DNA of 48,619 nucleotides, taken from the NCBI RefSeq assembly GCF_007830515.1, contig NZ_VLKT01000052.1:1-48619 (forward strand), given 5' to 3'. This DNA comes from Mesorhizobium tianshanense (GTDB lineage Bacteria; Pseudomonadota; Alphaproteobacteria; Rhizobiales; Rhizobiaceae). The first letter of the stretch is position 1, and each line of letters starts with the position of its first letter. The notes below the pieces were generated by a model. The model searched no databases and was not told where the DNA came from. It worked only from the letters and a program-made list of their open reading frames with translations. The translations under genes and the position numbers were made by a program. Shown here one piece after another: positions 8,389 through 16,518 of this stretch.

Positions 8389-9684
8389 TCAACGGCCAAG
8401 CAGTGTCTCGACTTCCGCCGCGATGCGCAGGAGACGGTGGTCGTGGCCGTTGCGCGCCGCCAGCATCAGCCCGGCGGGGCGGGCCATTCCCGGCATCGGC
8501 AGCGAGATCGCACAGAGGTCGAACTGGTTGGCAACCTGCGTGTTGCGCAGCAGAAGGCCTTCCGTCCTGTCGCACAGACCCTCGTCGCTGGTCATCGACA
8601 CGATGGTCGGCGCGGTGACCGGCGTGGTCGGCAGAGCCAGCACATCGACCGATGCCAGCCGCTCATCCATGGCCGCCAGAAGCGCCGTACGGCGGCGGAC
8701 TGCCCTAATATAGGCCGTGGCCGGAACGGCGGCAGCGCGCGACAACGGCTCGCTCACCCGCGGATCGACCGGCGTCGTCGCGCCAGCCGCGAGCCAATCC
8801 GCATGGACCTCGGCGCCTTCCATTGCCGCGATCGAGGCCTGCTTGGTCACCGCACGCAAACCGGCAAGGAGGTCATCGATGGACAGATCGGCGAGGCCTG
8901 CACCGGCAAGCTCTATCTTGCGAACGCATTCGTCGAACGCCGCCGCGACCTCTTCTTCCGTATCCTCGAAGAGCACGCCGCGTGGCACGCCGATGCGCAG
9001 TCCGGCAAGCGGAAGCGGAATAAGCGCCGCAGGCTCCTCGCCCGCCATCACCGCGTCGGTTGCGGCACATTCGGCAACGGTGCGGGCAAGCGGACCAATC
9101 GAGTCCAGCGTGGCCGACAGCGGGAAAACGCCATCACGCGGCACGCGCCGTGCCGTCGGCTTGAAGCCGACGACACCGTTCAGCGATGCCGGGATGCGCA
9201 CCGAACCGCCGGTGTCGGAACCGATCGAGATCTCGCTCGTGCCTTCGGCAACGGAAACACCGGCGCCGGAGGATGAACCGCCCGCAATCCGGCTGGCGTC
9301 GGTCGCATTGCCGGGCGTACCGTAATGCGGGTTGACGCCGATCGCGGTGAAGGCGAATTCGGTCATGTTGGTCTTGCCGAAGATGACGGCGCCCGCCTGC
9401 CGCAACCGTTGCACGATGACGGCATCCCGCAGCGCCGGCGCCGCGGTGCTGAGCAACAACGAACCGGCTGTGGTCGGCTCGCCGGCGACATCGAACAGAT
9501 CCTTGATCGAGACGATCGCTCCGTCGAGCGGCCCGAACGTCACACCCGCCTTGCGCCGCGCATCGGCGGCATCGGCTGCCACCCGCGCGGCTTCCGGATA
9601 AAGTTTTACGAATACGCTTTCATTGTCCGCGCGGACGGCGAGACGCGAAAGGACGACTTCGAGACGGTCACGGACGGACTGCAT
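8389..9684 (-). CDS. amidase (amidase signature family)
   Basis: This 431-residue amidase-signature hydrolase has the complete Ser-cisSer-Lys triad: Lys61 (SIKDLFD), Ser137 in GGSSSG (135-140) and nucleophile Ser161 (GSDTGGSVRIP). Length and motifs fit GatA/AtzF-like amidases, but no gatB/gatC neighbours exist and there is no signal peptide, so it is likely a cytoplasmic catabolic amidase rather than part of the tRNA amidotransferase. The substrate is unknown. It stands alone on the minus strand, convergent with the secreted hypothetical gene; the GFA-family gene is transcribed away from it. Confidence 0.88.
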   Translation of the reverse strand: MQSVRDRLEVVLSRLAVRADNESVFVKLYPEAARVAADAADARRKAGVTFGPLDGAIVSIKDLFDVAGEPTTAGSLLLSTAAPALRDAVIVQRLRQAGAVIFGKTNMTEFAFTAIGVNPHYGTPGNATDASRIAGGSSSGAGVSVAEGTSEISIGSDTGGSVRIPASLNGVVGFKPTARRVPRDGVFPLSATLDSIGPLARTVAECAATDAVMAGEEPAALIPLPLAGLRIGVPRGVLFEDTEEEVAAAFDECVRKIELAGAGLADLSIDDLLAGLRAVTKQASIAAMEGAEVHADWLAAGATTPVDPRVSEPLSRAAAVPATAYIRAVRRRTALLAAMDERLASVDVLALPTTPVTAPTIVSMTSDEGLCDRTEGLLLRNTQVANQFDLCAISLPMPGMARPAGLMLAARNGHDHRLLRIAAEVETLLGR

Positions 9685-9804
9685 TTTCGGTGTCGGACTC
9701 CGGACGCCTGCAACGTCTTACAGGCAACAGCCAGCACGTGGCTCGCGAGACATAACCCGGCATGGGCAGATTTGCACCCCTGTCGAACGGAAGGAGGAGA
9801 CCTG

Positions 9805-10152
9805 ATGCTCTACAAAGGCAGCTGCCACTGCGGCAAGGTGGCGTTCGAGGTCGAAGGCGAATTGACCGCAGCCCTGCGATGCAACTGCTCGATCTGCTCG
9901 CGCAAGCGTGCGCTGCTATGGGCCGTGCCGCATGGCACGTTGCGTGTGCTTGCCTGGGGCGATGATCTCGGCAGCTACACATTTGGCAATCACGTTATCG
10001 CGCACCGCTTCTGCCGCACCTGCGGCATTCACCCCTTCGCCGAGGATGTCAGCGAAGGGAATGAACGAAGTGCCTATGCCAACGTCAACTGCCTCGACGA
10101 TCTCGACCTTGACGCGGTGCCGGTGATTGATTTCGACGGTCGCGCGGTTTGA
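9805..10152 (+). CDS. GFA family (CENP-V/glutathione-dependent formaldehyde-activating domain) protein
   Basis: This is a 115-residue zinc protein. The upstream frame is open, but AAGGAGGAG at 9791-9799 fixes the start at 9805. The Mss4-like zinc-binding cysteines are visible: Cys7 and Cys9 (SCHCG), Cys26, Cys28 and Cys31 (RCNCSIC), and Cys70 and Cys73 (FCRTCG). The family includes glutathione-dependent formaldehyde-activating enzyme, but most short single-domain members have no proven reaction. It lies between the divergent amidase and the convergent MFS gene, which ends 6 bases after it. Confidence 0.85.
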   Translation: MLYKGSCHCGKVAFEVEGELTAALRCNCSICSRKRALLWAVPHGTLRVLAWGDDLGSYTFGNHVIAHRFCRTCGIHPFAEDVSEGNERSAYANVNCLDDLDLDAVPVIDFDGRAV

Positions 10153-10158
10153 CCGAGC

Positions 10159-11376
10159 TCAACTGTCGGCTGCCTTTGGGCCGAGCAAGAACGCCGCCAA
10201 GGCCGCCAGCAAGGTCGCGATCCCGCAATAGGCGAAAGCGCTGGCAACGCCGGCATTGTCGACCAGCAGGCCGCCGAAAACAGCGCCCAGCGCGATGGCC
10301 ACCTGGAATGTGGCGACCATCAGCCCGCCGGCGCTTTCGGCCTGGTCGGGAGCGGCCCGCACTAGCCAGGTCTGCAGCCCGACCGGCACCGCGCCGAAAG
10401 CGAAGCCCCAGGTTGCGACCGCCATTGCCGCCACCACTGGCGAGGCACCAAGAACGAGCAGCAGCAGCGCTGACAATGCAATCAGCAGAGGTGCCAGGCC
10501 GACGGCTGCCTTGAGGTTCCGCTCGGCCATGAACCCGCCGGCGAAATTGCCGAAGAACCCACCGATGCCGTAGGCCAGCAGTACAAGCGAGATCGTCTCT
10601 ATGTCCAGCGCCGGAACCTGCTCGAGGAATGGCCGGACATAGGTGAAGCCGGCAAAGTGGCCCGAGGCGACCAGCAGAACCACCAAAAGTGCTGCCCTGA
10701 TCGTCGGCCGCTTCATTACCTCAAGCAACGTGCGAAAACTGGCCACGCCCGCCGGCGGCAATCGCGGAATGGTGGCGATCTGCACCAGGAGCGCCAGGGC
10801 GCCGACGACGGCTGCGATCATGAAGGCGGTGCGCCATCCCCAGATGTCGCCGACATACGCGCCAACCGGGGCCGCGGTGACGGTTGCGACCGAAACGCCG
10901 GTGAGGATGATCGACATCGCGCGCGGCATCAACCGCATCGGCACGAGCCGCATGGCCATCGCCGCCGACATCGACCAGAAGCCGCCGAGGGCGATGCCAA
11001 GAACGACCCGGGCGGCCAGGAGAACGGGAAGCGACGACGCGAAGGCCGCCAGCAGGTTGGAGACAATCAGCAGCACCGTCAGTCCCCACATGACCAGCCT
11101 GCGGTCCAGCCGTTTGGTGACAATGGCCATGGTTGGCGCCGCGATTGCCCCGACCACAGCCGTTGCGGTGACCGCTTGTCCGGCCGCGCCCTCGGTGATG
11201 CCGAGATCTTGCGCCAGCCGCGTCAGCAGGCTCGCGGGCAGGAATTCGGCGGTCACCAGGCCGAACACGCCAAGTGCCAGCGACACCACCGCCCCCCAAG
11301 CCGGCTCGGCTCGTTCTTCGGATTCGGAGGAGTCGAGAACAGCGGCATCGATGATGCCTGTGGCGGGTTCGGTCAT
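10159..11376 (-). CDS. MFS transporter (DHA1-type efflux)
   Basis: This is a 405-residue permease of the major facilitator superfamily with about twelve hydrophobic segments. After a polar leader (about residues 1-28) the first helix contains VVSLALGVFGLVTAEFLP, typical of the AraJ/YdhP/NepI-like drug or nucleoside efflux group. The conserved loop between helices 2 and 3 appears as TKRLDRR. The frame continues upstream to 11724, but that stretch crosses the promoter and start of the divergent AraC gene, so ATG 11376 is chosen. The AraC regulator is its likely controller. The exported substrate is unknown. Confidence 0.87.
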   Translation of the reverse strand: MTEPATGIIDAAVLDSSESEERAEPAWGAVVSLALGVFGLVTAEFLPASLLTRLAQDLGITEGAAGQAVTATAVVGAIAAPTMAIVTKRLDRRLVMWGLTVLLIVSNLLAAFASSLPVLLAARVVLGIALGGFWSMSAAMAMRLVPMRLMPRAMSIILTGVSVATVTAAPVGAYVGDIWGWRTAFMIAAVVGALALLVQIATIPRLPPAGVASFRTLLEVMKRPTIRAALLVVLLVASGHFAGFTYVRPFLEQVPALDIETISLVLLAYGIGGFFGNFAGGFMAERNLKAAVGLAPLLIALSALLLLVLGASPVVAAMAVATWGFAFGAVPVGLQTWLVRAAPDQAESAGGLMVATFQVAIALGAVFGGLLVDNAGVASAFAYCGIATLLAALAAFLLGPKAADS

Positions 11377-11395
11377 GATGGATCTCCGGTCTGGT

Positions 11396-11426
11396 TGCAG
11401 CGCAACATTTGGCTGCACTGCAACAT
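11396..11426. promoter_or_regulatory. direct repeat in MFS/AraC divergent promoter
   Basis: TGCAGCGCAACAT (11396-11408) and TGCACTGCAACAT (11414-11426) match at 11 of 13 positions and are offset by 18 bases in the 90-base gap between the two divergent starts. Tandem direct repeats are typical AraC-family operators, so this is the probable binding site of the adjacent regulator. Confidence 0.5.
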
Positions 11427-11466
11427 GGGGGTGACTATCTGGAGTTTCCATGCTAGAAACACCGGA

Positions 11467-12438
11467 ATGAATTACAATTCGTCCAAAACACCGCTGGCGA
11501 CTTCCGGTGATCCCTTGACCGACATGCTGCGTGGCCTGCGCCTTGATGGCGTCGACTATGGACGCTGCGTGTTGGGAGAACCCTGGGCGGTGTCCTTCCC
11601 TGCTCAGAAGGCAGCACGGTTTCACTTTATCGGTCAGCAGGGCTGCTGGCTGTTCGCTCCGGCCAAGGAATGGATCGAACTGACGGTGGGCGATGCGCTG
11701 CTGATACCGCGCGGCGACGAGCATGTGCTGGCCAGCGCGCCGGGGGTCTCAGCCGTACCGATCGGCCGCTACAGCATCGAGCCAGTGTGCGAAAACATCT
11801 ACGACGTCTCGAACGAGTGCGGCGGCCCCAAGACCCTGCTGTTTTGCGGCAGCATGCATTTCAATCTCGATGGATCGCATCCGCTTTTGGACATGATGCC
11901 CGACCTGATGAGGGCACATGAGCTGATGGCGAATGCGCCGGGCATCCAGCATCTGCTTGATGCGATGGCGGGCGAGGTGACGATGGACCGGGTTGGGTCC
12001 GGCGGCATCCTGGCGCGCCTTGCCGACGTGCTGGCGGCGACGATCATCCGTTCCTGGGTGGAGAATGGCTGCGGCGACGCCACTGGATGGATCGCGGCGG
12101 TCAGAAATCCGGATGTCGGCAAGGTGCTGGCGGCCATTCATCTGCAGCCGGAACGCGACTGGACGGTCGAAGCCCTGGCGCGGATGATGGGGGCCTCGCG
12201 CTCCGCCTTTGCCCAGCGCTTCGCGACAGTGGTCGGCGAGACGCCGGCCAAATATGTCCTGCGCGTGCGCATGCACCAGGCGCGGCAATGGCTGGCCCGC
12301 GACAGAATGAGAGTGTCCGTGGTCGCGGCGAAGCTGGGCTACGATTCAGAAGCGTCTTTCAGCCGCGCTTTCAAGCGGGTCATCGGCGTGGCGCCAAGCC
12401 ATCTGCGCAATACCGGCGGCAGCGACGACGAGAGCTGA
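11467..12438 (+). CDS. AraC-family transcriptional regulator with cupin domain
   Basis: This 323-residue protein has an N-terminal AraC_binding/Cupin_6-type sensor domain (about residues 20-190) and two C-terminal helix-turn-helix motifs (about 225-315). The second is the classic VVAAKLGYDSEASFSRAFKR region. The frame is open far upstream on the opposite strand of the MFS gene; ATG 11467 gives the family N-terminus (SGDPLTDMLRGLRLDG). Cupin_6 AraC regulators commonly govern an adjacent MFS or oxidoreductase gene, which matches the divergent arrangement with the 10159-11376 transporter. The inducer is unknown. Confidence 0.88.
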   Translation: MNYNSSKTPLATSGDPLTDMLRGLRLDGVDYGRCVLGEPWAVSFPAQKAARFHFIGQQGCWLFAPAKEWIELTVGDALLIPRGDEHVLASAPGVSAVPIGRYSIEPVCENIYDVSNECGGPKTLLFCGSMHFNLDGSHPLLDMMPDLMRAHELMANAPGIQHLLDAMAGEVTMDRVGSGGILARLADVLAATIIRSWVENGCGDATGWIAAVRNPDVGKVLAAIHLQPERDWTVEALARMMGASRSAFAQRFATVVGETPAKYVLRVRMHQARQWLARDRMRVSVVAAKLGYDSEASFSRAFKRVIGVAPSHLRNTGGSDDES

Positions 12439-12552
12439 AACCGGAAAGCTCGGCCGTGCTGCCGGACCCTGGAGGAATTGCCAAGTCTTTTGGACGGAGT
12501 GTCATTGCCCGGCGGCGTTTCGTGAATAATTTGGCCAGCGGAGGAAACCTCG

Positions 12553-12984
12553 ATGGCCAATTGCTTTCCATTGTTTGCGCTCGCCGCCTTGTCCTTCATT
12601 CCGGGCCGGGTGCTTGCCCTTGAAGACAGCTACCTGCCGGCCGACAAGATCCCTTTCGTCGCCGAAGTGCCTGACCAGCCGCATAGGCTCGGCCCGTTAT
12701 GGGGCGAACGGGCCAAGGGCCCGGCGGGCACGTTGCTCAAAGTCCCCGGCAACTGGCACGCACCGGTTCATGCGCATACCGCCGATTACCGCGCGGTGGT
12801 CATTCAGGGGCTCTGGGCGCATTGGCAAATGGACGGCGGCGAAGCAACCAAGGTCGAACTGCCTCCGGGGTCGTATTGGACCCAGAAGGCCAATGAAATG
12901 CATGATGACGCCTGCCTCTCGGACACAGAATGCGTGATCCTGCTGATCAACGAAACGCCTTACGAGACCTACTTCCCGAAATAG
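12553..12984 (+). CDS. secreted cupin protein, DUF4437-like
   Basis: This is a 143-residue protein with a short Sec signal peptide (residues 1-22, ending VLA). The mature part is a small cupin with HAPVHAHTADYR as the metal-binding first motif and ELPPGSYWTQKANEMHDDAC as the second. This pattern resembles DUF4437/ChrR-like cupins. A GGAGGAAA ribosome site ends 6 bases before the ATG. It follows the AraC gene by 114 bases in the same direction but is probably a separate unit. The function is unknown; metal-dependent binding or a small periplasmic enzyme is possible. Confidence 0.75.
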   Translation: MANCFPLFALAALSFIPGRVLALEDSYLPADKIPFVAEVPDQPHRLGPLWGERAKGPAGTLLKVPGNWHAPVHAHTADYRAVVIQGLWAHWQMDGGEATKVELPPGSYWTQKANEMHDDACLSDTECVILLINETPYETYFPK

Positions 12985-13052
12985 TTGGGCGGCGGCCCAC
13001 AAAACGACCAGCCTTGGCCTTAGCTGGATCGGCCGGCGGTCGTCGGCGATAC

Positions 13053-13151
13053 CGTCGCGCAAAAGTGTGCAGCGGTTTTGCGATAACGACATGCATAAAA
13101 GCAACAACCTAAAGCGCGTCGCATGAGGCCGGCAAAACGCGACGCGCTTTA
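13053..13151. repeat. dispersed rhizobial repeat ending in a long palindrome
   Basis: The block from about 13053 (AAAAGTGTGCAGCGGTTTTG) onward resembles a repeat I know from many rhizobial intergenic regions. It ends with TAAAGCGCGTCGC (13110-13122) perfectly inverted as GCGACGCGCTTTA (13139-13151). The right arm includes the stop codon of the ABC ATPase gene, so the hairpin could end or protect that transcript. Confidence 0.65.
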
Positions 13152-14234
13152 GCTGGCATGGCGGAGATTTATCCCGCTGCCCTTGTCGAACAGCACCACC
13201 TTGTCCGGGTTCCAGGCAAAGCGCACCGCCTGCTCGATCTCGACATCGGTCCTGGCCGGCACCGTGGCCCGCAGCATGGCGTCGCCAACCCGCAGCGTCA
13301 GGATCTTTTCTACGCCATGGTTCTCGACATCGTGGATGCGGGCTTCCACCGGCGCCCCGGTCTCGAGATAGACGTCCTCGGGACGAATACCGAAGACGAG
13401 CGGGCGGCCGTCCGCCGCCGCGCCCGTCTTGGCACCCCCCGCGAAAGGCAGTTCGAAATTCAGCGGCGCCATCACCGCCCGGCCGTCGACGAGCTTGCCG
13501 TCGATGAGGTTCATCGGTGGCGAACCGACGAAGCTCGCCACGTAGGTGTCGCGCGGATTGTTGTATATCTCGTGCGGCGTGCCGGTCTGGACGATGCGGC
13601 CATGGTTGAGCACGCCGACCTTGTCGCCCATCGACATCGCCTCGATCTGGTCGTGCGTCACAAACAGGAAGGTTGCTCCGAGCTGCATCTGCAGGTTCTT
13701 CAGCTCGGTGCGCAGTGCCTCGCGCAGTTTGGCGTCGAGCGCCGACAACGGCTCGTCCATCAGGAACACGCGCGGCTTGCGCACGATGGCGCGGCCGATC
13801 GAGACACGCTGCATCTCGCCGCCCGAAAGCCGGTCCGTCTTGCGGTCGAGCAGATGCTCTATCCGCAGTGTCCTGGCGGCGCGGTCGACACGATCCTTGA
13901 TCTCGGCGTCGGGCAGCCGGCGTATCTTCGGCTTCAGCGGAAATTCGAGGTTTTCGCGCACCGTGTAGCGCGGATAGAGCGAATATTGCTGCAGCACCAG
14001 CGCCACGTCGCGCTCGGCCGCACCCCAGTTGGCGACATCGACGCCGTCGATGAAGACCTGGCCTTCGGTCGGCTTTTCCAACCCCGCGATCATGCGCAGC
14101 GTCGTCGTCTTGCCGGCGCCCGTCTCGCCGAGCAGGACGAAGAACTCGCCATCGGCGATGTCGAGATCGAGCCCGGTCAACGCGGTGTGATTGCCGAATG
14201 TCTTCGAGATGTTCTTGAGCTGGATATGGGCCAT
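13149..14234 (-). CDS. carbohydrate ABC transporter ATP-binding protein (MalK/UgpC-type) 2
   Basis: This is a 361-residue ATPase with Walker A GETGAGKTT (36-44), signature LSGGEMQR, Walker B VFLMDEP and the switch His in FVTHDQ, plus a C-terminal TOBE-like regulatory region. It couples ATP hydrolysis to the two permeases encoded upstream. Walker A has Thr rather than the more usual Ser/Pro residue (GETGAGKTT versus GPSGCGKST). It is the last gene of the six-gene operon and overlaps the previous ATPase by one base. Two different ATPases in one carbohydrate importer operon, as in the glycerol system GlpST, suggest a heterodimer. Confidence 0.9.
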   Translation of the reverse strand: MAHIQLKNISKTFGNHTALTGLDLDIADGEFFVLLGETGAGKTTTLRMIAGLEKPTEGQVFIDGVDVANWGAAERDVALVLQQYSLYPRYTVRENLEFPLKPKIRRLPDAEIKDRVDRAARTLRIEHLLDRKTDRLSGGEMQRVSIGRAIVRKPRVFLMDEPLSALDAKLREALRTELKNLQMQLGATFLFVTHDQIEAMSMGDKVGVLNHGRIVQTGTPHEIYNNPRDTYVASFVGSPPMNLIDGKLVDGRAVMAPLNFELPFAGGAKTGAAADGRPLVFGIRPEDVYLETGAPVEARIHDVENHGVEKILTLRVGDAMLRATVPARTDVEIEQAVRFAWNPDKVVLFDKGSGINLRHAS

Positions 14235-15337
14235 CAGAGTCTCACCCCCAGCGATTTGCCGCTCGCCGTATCGAAGAAATGCGCCTGGGCCGGATCGATC
14301 CTGGCGAAGACCTTCACGCCGGGCCCGCTGACGAACCCGCTCCTGGTGCGGGCACGCAGCATCTTGGAGCCGATCTTCAGGTCGACGATGTCGAAGGATC
14401 CGAGCGGCTCGACGATCTGCGCCTCGACCGGCAAGAACCCTTCCGCCGCTTCGCGGCGAACGATGACGCCTTCCGGCCGGATGCCGAGCGCGAGTTTGTC
14501 GCTGGCATGGCCGTTGAGCTTCGACAGCAGCGCGCGCGGGAACTCGAAGCCGGTGGCCGCTCCGCCGACCGTCACCGAGGCAGACGAGGCTTTTTCCGCC
14601 ACAGCCACGTCGGCGACGTTCATCACCGGGCTGCCGACGAACTGCGCAACGAACAGATTGGCCGGCCGCGAGTAGACCTCGTCCGGCGAGCCGACCTGCT
14701 GCAGCACGCCTTCATGCATGATGACGATGCGGTCGGCGAGGCTCATCGCCTCGATCTGGTCATGGGTGACATAGATGGTCGTCGAGCCCTGCTTGATGTG
14801 GAGGCGCTTGATCTCGGCCCGCATCTCCTCGCGCAGCTTGGCGTCGAGCGCGCCGATCGGCTCGTCCATCAGCATCGCCTTCGGCCGCCGCACCAGCGCC
14901 CGGCCGATGGCCACGCGCTGCATGTCGCCGCCCGACAGCGCCGAGGGCTTCCTGGCGAGGAGATCGCTGATCTGCAGCGTCTTGGCGACCGAGCGCACCT
15001 CGCTGTCGATCTCGGCCTTACTCTTGCGCGTCGCCCTGAGCGGGAAGGCGATGTTCTCGTAGACGCTCATATGCGGATAGAGCGAGAACGACTGGAAGAC
15101 CATGGCGATGTCGCGATCGGCCGCCTTGAGATGCTGGACCGGCTTGCCGTCGATGAGGACATCGCCGCCGTCGATCGTCTCCAGCCCGGCGATGGCGCGA
15201 AGCGTCGTCGTCTTGCCGCAGCCTGACTGGCCGAGCAGCACGATGAACTCGTTGTCGTCGATCTTAAGATTGAGGTCCTTGATGACCTGAACGGCGCCGA
15301 AATATTTCTGGACGCCGCGAAGCTCGATTTGGGTCAC
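14234..15337 (-). CDS. carbohydrate ABC transporter ATP-binding protein (MalK/UgpC-type) 1
   Basis: This 367-residue ATPase has Walker A GQSGCGKTT (36-44), signature LSGGDMQR, Walker B AMLMDEP and switch YVTHDQ. The C-terminal third carries a TOBE-type domain (GIRPEGV region). Its start overlaps the stop of the 75-residue membrane protein gene by four bases (ATGA), and it is followed by the second ATPase, so translation is coupled along the operon. It probably pairs with that second ATPase. The transported sugar is not evident; the shared operators point to the substrate of the 0.4-8 kb locus. Confidence 0.9.
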   Translation of the reverse strand: MTQIELRGVQKYFGAVQVIKDLNLKIDDNEFIVLLGQSGCGKTTTLRAIAGLETIDGGDVLIDGKPVQHLKAADRDIAMVFQSFSLYPHMSVYENIAFPLRATRKSKAEIDSEVRSVAKTLQISDLLARKPSALSGGDMQRVAIGRALVRRPKAMLMDEPIGALDAKLREEMRAEIKRLHIKQGSTTIYVTHDQIEAMSLADRIVIMHEGVLQQVGSPDEVYSRPANLFVAQFVGSPVMNVADVAVAEKASSASVTVGGAATGFEFPRALLSKLNGHASDKLALGIRPEGVIVRREAAEGFLPVEAQIVEPLGSFDIVDLKIGSKMLRARTRSGFVSGPGVKVFARIDPAQAHFFDTASGKSLGVRL

Positions 15338-15561
15338 GTGCGGCCCTCATTGTGGTCGGAGACGTCGAAGACCCCGTCTGTTCTCTCGGTTTCATCGTCC
15401 GGCTTGCCGAACCAGTTGGTGCACAGGAAGGTAACGAGCCCGATCAGGATGATCGTCACCCCATAGCGGTGCAGGAAGAGATTCCACGGCTGGCAGAGCG
15501 CGATGATGCCGCACACCATCACGATCTCGGCCGTGCGCTGGATTGTAGCATGGCGGATCAT
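15334..15561 (-). CDS. small membrane protein within carbohydrate ABC operon
   Basis: This is a 75-residue protein starting MIRHATIQRTAEIVMVCG, with two hydrophobic segments (about residues 11-26 and 32-47) and an acidic C-terminal tail. The frame is open further upstream, but ATG 15561 overlaps the stop of the permease gene by four bases and its own stop overlaps the next ATPase start by four bases, so a coupled real gene is strongly indicated. No family was recognised. The place it takes, among permeases and two ATPases, recalls the small DUF2160-type GlpU of rhizobial glycerol importers, but similarity to that family was not established. Confidence 0.75.
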   Translation of the reverse strand: MIRHATIQRTAEIVMVCGIIALCQPWNLFLHRYGVTIILIGLVTFLCTNWFGKPDDETERTDGVFDVSDHNEGRT

Positions 15562-16517
15562 TTGCGGATCGCTCCGAAGGACATGCCGCGCAAGAGGTGG
15601 TTGCGGAGCAGGAAGGTAAAGATGGCGACCGGCAGCAGGAACAGGAAGGTTCCGGCGGCAATCACCGTCCAGTCCGGCAGTCCGGAGCCGACCTGGCTGG
15701 GGATGAAGGGCGGTGCCGTCTGGGCGCGGCGGTTGGTCATGATCAGCGCAAAGGCATATTCGTTCCACGCCGTGATGAAGCAGAACACCGCGGTGGCGGC
15801 GATGCCGGTGGCGGCCTCCGGCAGCACGATCTTGAAGAAGGCCTCCATGCGCGTATAGCCGTCGACGAGGGCCGCCTCCTCATACTCCTTCGGAATCTCG
15901 TCCATGAACCCCTTCATCAGCCAGACCGAGAAGGACAGGTTGAAGGCGGTATAGAGGATGATCAGGCCCCAATGCGTGTCGTTGAGGCCGACGACCCGGT
16001 ACATCAGGAACATCGGGATCGCCACCACCACTGGCGGCAGCATGCGCGTCGACAGGATGAAGAAGAGCAGGTCCTGTTCGCCCTTTATCTTGAAGCGCGA
16101 GAACCCGTAGGCCGTGAAGGTGCCCATGCCGACGGCGAGGACGGTGGAGGTGATGGCGACGATCAGCGAATTCATGAAGCGGTTCGGATAGCCCGACCAC
16201 TGCACCTCGCCCCTGCCCGAGCGCACCACCTTCTCGCCGCCGTCAAACACCAGCCGCTCCCACCACGGGGCGGCGGCGTATTGTTCCGGCGTCGGCGCGG
16301 TGCGCAACTGCGACCGCTTGGTGAAGAGCTTTACGAAGGGCGATATCTCCGGTTGGAAAACCACCGTCGGCGGGATGGTGGTGGCAAGATTGCGCGGCTT
16401 GAACGCCGTCGAGGCTATCCAGTAGATCGGCGCCAGGAAGATCATCGTGACGATCAGCACACCAACGATGGCCAGCTTGTTGAGCGAACGCTCGGTAGAG
16501 GTGGTGACAGCGGCCAT
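15558..16517 (-). CDS. carbohydrate ABC transporter permease (MalG-type)
   Basis: This 319-residue inner-membrane permease has six predicted helices. The EAA loop contacting the ATPase is at about 213-234 (EEAALVDGYTRMEAF). Between helix 1 and helix 2 there is a long periplasmic insertion (about residues 45-110, rich in Pro, Trp and charged residues), larger than in ordinary MalG proteins. The C-terminus ends LLRGMSFGAIRK, typical for the group. Its start follows the MalF-type gene by one base, and its stop overlaps the small membrane protein gene. Confidence 0.9.
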   Translation of the reverse strand: MAAVTTSTERSLNKLAIVGVLIVTMIFLAPIYWIASTAFKPRNLATTIPPTVVFQPEISPFVKLFTKRSQLRTAPTPEQYAAAPWWERLVFDGGEKVVRSGRGEVQWSGYPNRFMNSLIVAITSTVLAVGMGTFTAYGFSRFKIKGEQDLLFFILSTRMLPPVVVAIPMFLMYRVVGLNDTHWGLIILYTAFNLSFSVWLMKGFMDEIPKEYEEAALVDGYTRMEAFFKIVLPEAATGIAATAVFCFITAWNEYAFALIMTNRRAQTAPPFIPSQVGSGLPDWTVIAAGTFLFLLPVAIFTFLLRNHLLRGMSFGAIRK

Positions 16518-16518
16518 T

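Noticed and set aside
8389..9684. Amidase as GatA of the tRNA amidotransferase
   Set aside because: There is no gatB or gatC next to it, and it stands alone among unrelated genes; a catabolic amidase is more likely.
10657..11466. N-terminal extension of the AraC frame
   Set aside because: It runs antisense to the MFS gene, has His/Arg-rich low-quality sequence and no ribosome site; the family N-terminus begins at 11467.
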